Source of the DNA: Fusicatenibacter sp.
Lineage (GTDB): Bacteria > Bacillota > Clostridia > Lachnospirales > Lachnospiraceae
Direction of reading: 5' to 3'
DNA length: 38,859 nt
Assembly (NCBI GenBank): GCA_022766945.1
Contig: JALEOU010000040.1
Location: forward strand, 1 to 38,859
Shown: piece after piece, positions 33,892 through 38,859 of the stretch
How positions within the stretch are numbered: position 1 is the stretch's first letter
Layout: every line of letters begins with the position of its first letter
Notes under the pieces: generated by a model
Seen by the model: the letters and a program-made list of their open reading frames with translations, nothing else
Database searches by the model: none
What the model was told of the DNA's origin: nothing
Position numbers and translations under genes: made by a program

Positions 33892-35163
33892 ATGAACAAA
33901 TTACTGATTCCCAATATTTATCTTTCGAATGAAAAGGCAGTGCAGGGCTTTCACAGTGCAACCCCCCTTGCAGAAGAAAAGCCCGAAGATCTTGCACGCA
34001 GTTATTCCAATCACGGAGCAGATGAACTGCTGATTCTTGAATTTTCCAGAAATGATGTGGAGCACGATGCAGCGATTGCACAGATCAAACGAATCTGTGA
34101 TGCTGCCGAAGTCCCTGTAATCGCAGGCGGAAATGTAAAACGCATGGAGGACGTAAAAAAACTGATTTACGCAGGCTGTCACAGAGCCATTCTCAATTTC
34201 GGCAAAGAGGTAAACTGTGAACTTCTTGAGGAAGTGTCCAAAAAGTTCGGAAAAGAAAAGATGGTGATCTACCTTCCTACAGTGGATGCCTATGAGCGCT
34301 ATCAGGAAACCATTGAGACATACGCAGGTATGTTGTATTGCGACGACGGCATCCAGGATCAGCTCCATCAGCTTTCTGCTCTGCCGGTTCTGGTACTGAC
34401 AAATCAGAAGGATCCCCTGGAACTGCTCTCATCCGATGCTGCAGCGGCAATCACTGGTGCAGTTGTCAGCAAACCAGGGCAGGATCTGATGGAATTAAAA
34501 CATCGCTGCAAACAAAATGGAATTCCGGTAAATACTTTTGAAAGCGCGATTGCCTGGTCTGATTTCAAATTGAACAGTGACGGAATGGTACCTGTGATTG
34601 TACAGGATTATCAGACAGATGAAGTCCTGATGCTGGCTTATATGAATGAGGAGGCTTTTGAGACAACACTTCGTACAGGAAAAATGACTTACTGGAGCCG
34701 CAGCCGCAGGGAGTTGTGGACAAAGGGAATGACTTCCGGGCATTTTCAGTATGTAAAATCTCTGGCACTGGATTGTGATAATGACACCATTCTTGCAAAG
34801 GTTTCTCAGATTGGTGCTGCATGTCACACCGGAAACCGTTCCTGCTTTTTTAAGGAACTTGTAAAAAAAGAGTATGATGATACGAATCCGCTGCGTGTTT
34901 TTCAGAATGTCTACGATGTCATCAGCGACAGAAAACTTCATCCAAAGGATGGATCCTATACCAACTATTTGTTTGACAAGGGAATCGATAAGATTCTGAA
35001 AAAGGTTGGAGAAGAATGTACTGAAATCGTCATTGCAGCGAAAAATCCGGATCCGGAAGAAATCAAATATGAAATCTCAGACTTTTTGTATCATGCCATG
35101 GTACTTATGGTAGAGAAAGGTGTTACCTGGGAAGACATCACCAGAGAGCTTGCAAGAAGATAA
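33892..35163 (+). CDS. hisIE: HisF/HisA-like domain fused to bifunctional HisIE
   Basis: The C-terminal half carries two pathway enzymes: phosphoribosyl-AMP cyclohydrolase (HisI, about residues 222-325) and phosphoribosyl-ATP diphosphatase (HisE, about 330-423). HisI shows [18 protein letters not shown] (Asp296, Asp298) and zinc cysteines Cys311 and Cys318. HisE shows [15 protein letters not shown] and EISDFLYH. The N-terminal 205 residues align with a HisF/HisA TIM barrel ([30 protein letters not shown]). Against T. maritima HisF the catalytic Asp11 and Asp130 become Tyr10 and Pro129, so this part is probably structural. GGAGG lies before ATG 33892 (423 aa). It is the last gene of the operon. 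Confidence 0.9.
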   Translation: MNKLLIPNIYLSNEKAVQGFHSATPLAEEKPEDLARSYSNHGADELLILEFSRNDVEHDAAIAQIKRICDAAEVPVIAGGNVKRMEDVKKLIYAGCHRAILNFGKEVNCELLEEVSKKFGKEKMVIYLPTVDAYERYQETIETYAGMLYCDDGIQDQLHQLSALPVLVLTNQKDPLELLSSDAAAAITGAVVSKPGQDLMELKHRCKQNGIPVNTFESAIAWSDFKLNSDGMVPVIVQDYQTDEVLMLAYMNEEAFETTLRTGKMTYWSRSRRELWTKGMTSGHFQYVKSLALDCDNDTILAKVSQIGAACHTGNRSCFFKELVKKEYDDTNPLRVFQNVYDVISDRKLHPKDGSYTNYLFDKGIDKILKKVGEECTEIVIAAKNPDPEEIKYEISDFLYHAMVLMVEKGVTWEDITRELARR

Positions 35164-35208
35164 AAAACCCCTGACATATGTAATTTTTCCATATGCCAGG
35201 GGTTTTTT
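35162..35208. terminator. Bidirectional terminator, histidine operon / NCS2 gene
   Basis: CCCCTGACATATG (35168-35180) pairs with CATATGCCAGGGG (35190-35202) with one mismatch. A six-A run precedes and a six-T run follows, so it works on both strands for the two convergent units. Confidence 0.92.
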
Positions 35209-35219
35209 ATCATTTTTTT

Positions 35220-36632
35220 CTACAGAAGGAGATACTTCAGGATAAACAATACTGCAAGTACATACATCAGTGGACTTATTTTCTTGTCCTTAACTTTTCC
35301 GCTGATCAGGTGAATCGCCACATACGAAATCACGCCCATTGCAATACCCTCGGAGATGCTGTAGAAGAACGGCATAGCTCCGATACAGATGTAGCATGGG
35401 ATTGCTTCTGCAAGATCTTCGAAATCAATATTGACTACATTGGTCAGCATGTAGAAACCAACAACGATCAGTGCCGGTGCCGTAGCAAAAGACGGGATTG
35501 CGAGGAAAATCGGAGAGAGGAACAGTGCAAGTCCAAACAGTACTGCAGTGGTAATAGCAGTAAGACCTGTACGTCCGCCCTCAGAAACACCGGATGCACT
35601 CTCAACGAAAGTAGTTGTGGTGGAGGTGCCAAGCAGAGCTCCTGCGGAAGTTGCAACTGCATCAGCCATCAGCGCGCCTTTGATGTGCGGAAGCTTTCCG
35701 TCTTTATCAAGCATATTGGCCTTTGAAGAAACACCGATCAGCGTTCCGATGGTATCGAACATATCTACAAAAAGGAACGCAAACATGATAACAAAGAATT
35801 CTGCAGATTTCAAAATAGAGAAATCAAGCTTGCAGAAAATCGGTGAAAGACTCGGGATGGAAATACCATTGGAGAAATCCGGAAACAGGCTGTAAAAACC
35901 ATTGGCCGGATTTGGCACATAAAGTCCAAACAGCTGGCAGATCATACCAAGAATCCAGGTAGTCAGAATGCCCCAGAGAATATTTCCTTTTACATTGCGG
36001 ACTACCAGAACCGCCGTAACAATGACACCTATAACAGCCAGGATCACGGTAATTCCAACATCATTGAAGGTACCGGCCACAAATTCCGTACCGTTTAAAG
36101 CTGCAGCAGACTTCAGATTGTCGTTGTATGCAGACAGGGAATAAAGTCCTGCGACAGTTGAGCTGTTTGGCAGCACGATTTTGGCATTCTGCAGTCCGAT
36201 AAAAGCGATAAACAGACCGATACCTACGCTGACAGCGGACTTCAGGCTCATGGGGATGGCGTTAAAGATTGCTTCCCGAACATTCGTCAGTGAAAGCACA
36301 ATAAAAATCAATCCTTCTACAAAAACAGCTGTCAGGGCTGCCTGCCAGCTGTAGCCCATACCGAGTACGACCGTGTAGGCAAAATAAGCATTCAGTCCCA
36401 TTCCCGGTGCAAGCGCAAACGGATAATTAGCAAAAAGCGCCATGATAATTGTGCCGATCATCGAAGCCAGGGCTGTGGCTGTAAATACGGCACCGTGATC
36501 CATACCTGTCACAGACAGGATGTTGGGGTTTACGGCCAGAATATATGCCATTGTCATGAAAGTAGTAATACCGGCAATGATTTCGGTTCTGACCGTGGTG
36601 TTGTTTTCCTTGAGTTTGAAAAACTTTTCCAT
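35220..36632 (-). CDS. NCS2 family purine permease (AzgA/PbuG-like)
   Basis: A 470-aa membrane transporter with 12-14 hydrophobic segments that imports purine bases such as adenine, guanine or hypoxanthine by ion symport. The AzgA-type signatures are TEIIAGITTFMTMAYILAVNP at the N-terminus, FALAPGMGLNAYFAY, GIGLFIAFIGLQNAKI, FLFVDMFDTIGTLIGV and GTSTTTTFVESASGVSEGGRTGL. The exact base is not decidable. AAGGAGAG precedes the ATG on the minus strand. It is monocistronic. I looked for a purine riboswitch in the leader and did not find its conserved core. Confidence 0.94.
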   Translation of the reverse strand: MEKFFKLKENNTTVRTEIIAGITTFMTMAYILAVNPNILSVTGMDHGAVFTATALASMIGTIIMALFANYPFALAPGMGLNAYFAYTVVLGMGYSWQAALTAVFVEGLIFIVLSLTNVREAIFNAIPMSLKSAVSVGIGLFIAFIGLQNAKIVLPNSSTVAGLYSLSAYNDNLKSAAALNGTEFVAGTFNDVGITVILAVIGVIVTAVLVVRNVKGNILWGILTTWILGMICQLFGLYVPNPANGFYSLFPDFSNGISIPSLSPIFCKLDFSILKSAEFFVIMFAFLFVDMFDTIGTLIGVSSKANMLDKDGKLPHIKGALMADAVATSAGALLGTSTTTTFVESASGVSEGGRTGLTAITTAVLFGLALFLSPIFLAIPSFATAPALIVVGFYMLTNVVNIDFEDLAEAIPCYICIGAMPFFYSISEGIAMGVISYVAIHLISGKVKDKKISPLMYVLAVLFILKYLLL

Positions 36633-36676
36633 ACTTCTCTCTCCTTTTCATTTGATATGTGTTCCATATACAAGTG

Positions 36677-36705
36677 ATGTTACAATATTCTCCGTTGGAA
36701 TGCAA
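36677..36705 (-). promoter_or_regulatory. Predicted promoter of the NCS2 permease
   Basis: On the minus strand TTGCAT (36705-36700) and TAACAT (36682-36677) are separated by 17 bp. The leader would be about 40 nt. Confidence 0.5.
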
Positions 36706-36733
36706 GGAAATCAGAAAAAAAAGTAACTTTCTC

Positions 36734-36762
36734 TGGACAAACGGTGAGGATTCTTATATGAT
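36734..36762 (+). promoter_or_regulatory. Predicted promoter of the Na/Pi transporter
   Basis: TGGACA at 36734-36739 and TATGAT at 36757-36762 have a 17-bp spacer. The leader would be about 140 nt and contains the 11-bp repeats and a small GCCGC/GCGGC hairpin at 36847-36863. Confidence 0.5.
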
Positions 36763-36776
36763 AAAAATAGTGCTTT

Positions 36777-36820
36777 GTTAAATGAATGTTATAAATACGT
36801 TAAATATACGTAAGCTTTCA
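36777..36820 (+). repeat. Four tandem 11-bp units, Pho-box-like
   Basis: Units start at 36777, 36788, 36799 and 36810, reading GTTAAATGAAT, GTTATAAATAC, GTTAAATATAC and the diverged GTAAGCTTTCA. An 11-bp period with a T-T-A-A core is the layout of PhoP/PhoB binding sites, which fits a phosphate transporter gene. The core differs from the Bacillus TTAACA form, and the units lie downstream of the predicted promoter, so this is a proposal. Confidence 0.4.
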
Positions 36821-36908
36821 GACAAATAAGCACATGTTTTGTAAACGCCGCGGGTACAGCGGCAATGAATAAGGGAAACGAAAATATTACTTAAGGAAGA
36901 AAAAGAGT

Positions 36909-38567
36909 ATGGATGTTGTAATGTCTTTGGTTGGCGGTTTGGGCTTTTTCCTGTATGGAATGAAGCTGATGAGTGAAGGCCTGCAAAAAGTTGCCGGTTC
37001 CAAAATGCGGCGTATTCTTGAAGTCTTTACCAAAAACAGAGTGATTGGAGTATTGGTGGGAACTTTCTTTACTGCACTGATCCAGTCATCGAATGCGACC
37101 ACCGTAATGGTTGTCAGCTTTGTCAATTCCGGTCTGATGAAGCTCTCCCAGGCTCCGGGAATCATTCTCGGTGCAAATATTGGTACCACGGTCACGGGTC
37201 AGTTGATTGCGTTTGACCTGGCGGATATTGCTCCGCTGTTTGTGATCATCGGTGTAATCATGGCGATGTTCATCAAAAACCACATGACGATCAGCCGTCT
37301 TGGAGAAGTTATTCTCGGATTCGGTATCCTGTTTATGGGAATCTCCACCATTTCCGGCGCGCTGAATGTGGCAAAGGAAATACCGATGGTAGTGCAGATT
37401 CTCGGATCTCTCACAAATCCGCTGGTTGCTTTTCTCGTTGGATGGGCAGCTACAGCGATTCTCCAGAGCAACTCTGCTACAGTTGGTATTATTATGCTAC
37501 TTGCCAGAGAAGGGCTGATGGAACTTCCGGTGTGCCTGTTTATGATGCTTGGCTGTAATATAGGATGCACTATGTCTGCGATTCTTGCAAGCATGGGCTG
37601 TAAGAAGGATGCAAAACGTGCAGCAGCAGTTCATCTGCTGTTCAATATTTCAGGTACCATTGTCTGTGCGATTATCTTTACCCTTGCAGGTGATTATGTC
37701 GTGAATTTCTTTTTACAGATTTCCGGAAACGAGCCCGGTCGTATGATTGCAAATGCCAACTCTATCATCAAGGTTTGCCAGGTAATTCTGATGCTGCCGT
37801 TTACTCCATTACTGGTTAAGATGACGTACTTCCTGATCAGAGGAACAGATAAAGAAGAAAAGAAATTCGAACTTGCTTATATTGGTGTAAAACATGGTTA
37901 TTCGCCGACAACGGCAGTACTGCAGGCGGTTCGTGAGATGGAGCGCATGGCGAAAATGGCTGAGACAAACCTGATTCGTGCCATGAATACGCTGGTGACT
38001 CACGATCAGAAGGAAATTGACGAAGTTTATCGTGTAGAAGAAAATATCAATTTCCTGAATAAAGAAATTACAAATTATCTGGTACATCTGAATCAGGCTA
38101 CACTGCCTACAGACGATGTTATGAGAATCGGTGCCCTGTTTCACGTGGTGAATGATATTGAACGAATCGGAGATCATGCTGAGAATGTGGCGGATGCTTC
38201 GGTACAGATGATCGATGATGAAGTTGTCTTTAGTAAACAGGGAGAGCGCGATCTCTCCGATATGCTGGATATGGTATTGAAGATCCTGGATTTTTCCATC
38301 GAAATGTTTGCAAAAGATGATCGGCAGCATGTTCAGGAAATTATGGATCTGGAGAATTCTATCGATCAGGAAGAAAGAGATCTTCAGCAGAAACATGTGG
38401 AGCGCCTGACGCGCAATGAGTGTACTCCGGAAGCAGGAATGATTTTCTCTGACCTGATTTCCGGTCTGGAGCGTGTAGCAGATCACTCGACGAATATTGC
38501 CTTCTCTATACTGGATGAAGATCCGGAGGAGGCAGCTGCCATTACCGAATCAGGTACAGCAGGTTGA
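36909..38567 (+). CDS. Na/Pi cotransporter family protein with PhoU-like domain
   Basis: A sodium-dependent phosphate transporter of the NptA/YjbB type. The membrane part contains two inverted Na/Pi-cotransporter repeats with the signature QSS-type motifs ALIQSSNATTV (residues 57-67) and AILQSNSATVG (183-193). From about residue 340 a soluble, helical PhoU-like domain follows, with VVNDIERIGDHAENVAD and GLERVADHSTNIAF as the two metal-binding repeats. The 552-aa length is typical. AAGGAAGAAAAAGAGT precedes the ATG. Direction of phosphate movement and ion coupling are not certain from sequence. Confidence 0.93.
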   Translation: MDVVMSLVGGLGFFLYGMKLMSEGLQKVAGSKMRRILEVFTKNRVIGVLVGTFFTALIQSSNATTVMVVSFVNSGLMKLSQAPGIILGANIGTTVTGQLIAFDLADIAPLFVIIGVIMAMFIKNHMTISRLGEVILGFGILFMGISTISGALNVAKEIPMVVQILGSLTNPLVAFLVGWAATAILQSNSATVGIIMLLAREGLMELPVCLFMMLGCNIGCTMSAILASMGCKKDAKRAAAVHLLFNISGTIVCAIIFTLAGDYVVNFFLQISGNEPGRMIANANSIIKVCQVILMLPFTPLLVKMTYFLIRGTDKEEKKFELAYIGVKHGYSPTTAVLQAVREMERMAKMAETNLIRAMNTLVTHDQKEIDEVYRVEENINFLNKEITNYLVHLNQATLPTDDVMRIGALFHVVNDIERIGDHAENVADASVQMIDDEVVFSKQGERDLSDMLDMVLKILDFSIEMFAKDDRQHVQEIMDLENSIDQEERDLQQKHVERLTRNECTPEAGMIFSDLISGLERVADHSTNIAFSILDEDPEEAAAITESGTAG

Positions 38568-38581
38568 CATAAAAAAATCAG

Positions 38582-38626
38582 AAAGCGCATTGCAGATGGA
38601 TTGTAGTTCTCTGTAGTGCGCTTTTT
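38582..38626 (+). terminator. Intrinsic terminator of the Na/Pi transporter gene
   Basis: AAAGCGCATTGCAGA (38582-38596) pairs with TCTGTAGTGCGCTTT (38610-38624) over 15 bp with two G-U pairs, then the T-run ends at 38626. It lies 15 nt after the stop. Confidence 0.9.
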
Positions 38627-38745
38627 ACAGGAAAGGATGAGGTATCAAGTTTGAAACAAAGAGGTAGCAGATAGAGTATAAATTTGAACATCACAAATAA
38701 GCCATCATATGGTGGCTGAAAATTGAATATTAACGCAACACCTAA

Positions 38746-38859
38746 TCAGGAAGCAGGTAAAGGATCATCCTTGATGAGATAACCTCGTTGCCTTAGCAGA
38801 TTAAGTGCCTGAGAAGTGGTAAGAACTTTTTCTTTGTTCACAGGACGTGATTCAAGAAA
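38746..38859 (-). CDS. 3' end of an unidentified gene, cut by the window edge
   Basis: On the minus strand a frame enters from the right edge and runs 37 codons to a TGA at 38746-38748. The visible end includes SRPVNKEKVLTTSQALNLL and closes with KDDPLPAS. The composition looks protein-like, with a helix-rich stretch that could belong to a transposase or regulator, but I cannot assign it. The 119 nt between it and the Na/Pi terminator hold a weak palindrome at 38701-38716 (GCCATCATATGGTGGC) and nothing else clear. Confidence 0.45.
   Translation of the reverse strand, partial: FLESRPVNKEKVLTTSQALNLLRQRGYLIKDDPLPAS

Noticed and set aside
36633-36780. Purine riboswitch in the NCS2 permease leader
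   Set aside because: A short TCATATAA stretch resembles its start on the minus strand, but the rest of the conserved core is missing and the predicted promoter lies downstream of it.
1-38859. CRISPR array, prophage, integrated element or toxin-antitoxin pair
   Set aside because: No spaced direct repeats of CRISPR size, no integrase or phage genes, and no attachment-site duplication; gene order is that of a core chromosome.

Overview
The window is ordinary chromosomal DNA from a spore-forming Firmicute of the class Clostridia, most likely family Lachnospiraceae. The sequence evidence is the gene content and order: yloU-fakA-recG, rsmD-coaD followed by a coiled-coil gene and ylbJ, a DUF6465 protein, an alpha/beta SASP, ytfJ/GerW and RecU. 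It also has strong AGGAGG-type ribosome binding sites and sigma-A type promoters. I see no phage, CRISPR array, tRNA or rRNA.

Layout. 0.2-2.0 kb: ruvA-ruvB (Holliday-junction branch migration). 2.1-7.8 kb: zapA, a U32 peptidase-family protein, a FtsW/RodA/SpoVE glycosyltransferase and a class B penicillin-binding protein; the last two overlap by 185 nt. 7.8-10.2 kb: a Nudix hydrolase, an unknown 110-aa protein, a DUF2953 membrane protein, ytfJ and a 48-aa membrane microprotein. 10.2-10.8 kb: a gene-poor gap with a switch-like RNA fold and a compact promoter-to-terminator unit that looks like a small RNA gene. 10.8-15.4 kb: rpmB (minus strand), then yloU-fakA-recG. 15.4-16.5 kb: a DUF6465 protein with a histone-H1-like tail behind a leader that can fold as an H-type pseudoknot, and a convergent SASP gene. 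16.6-19.7 kb: a divergent mgsA, rsmD, coaD and a coiled-coil gene, meeting ylbJ head-on. 19.8-27.1 kb: an M20 dipeptidase, an M23 peptidase, a small alarmone synthetase, an RsmF-like rRNA methyltransferase, an RsuA-like pseudouridine synthase and a YgiQ-type radical SAM protein. 27.1-30.0 kb: an unknown membrane protein, an RluA-type pseudouridine synthase, lepB and recU. 30.0-35.2 kb: a histidine operon hisZ-G-D-B-(HisF-like)IE. 35.2-36.6 kb: an NCS2 purine permease (minus). 36.7-38.6 kb: a Na/Pi cotransporter with a PhoU-like tail. 38.75-38.86 kb: the 3' end of an unidentified minus-strand gene.

Themes. RuvAB, RecG and RecU cover recombination-intermediate processing. ZapA and the FtsW/RodA-PBP pair act in division or wall synthesis. 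YtfJ, YlbJ and the SASP show an endospore former. RsmD, the RsmF-like protein, two pseudouridine synthases and L28 are translation-related. The histidine operon uses the short HisG with HisZ and lacks hisH, hisA, hisF and hisC here, yet its last gene carries an apparently non-catalytic HisF/HisA-like barrel.

The points most worth following up are the DUF6465 leader pseudoknot, the small-RNA candidate near 10.6 kb, the degenerate HisF-like fusion, the substituted active site of the MgsA-like protein, the obligatory 185-nt coding overlap, and tandem 11-bp repeats before the phosphate transporter. All assignments come from reading the sequence and remembered family knowledge; no database search was possible.
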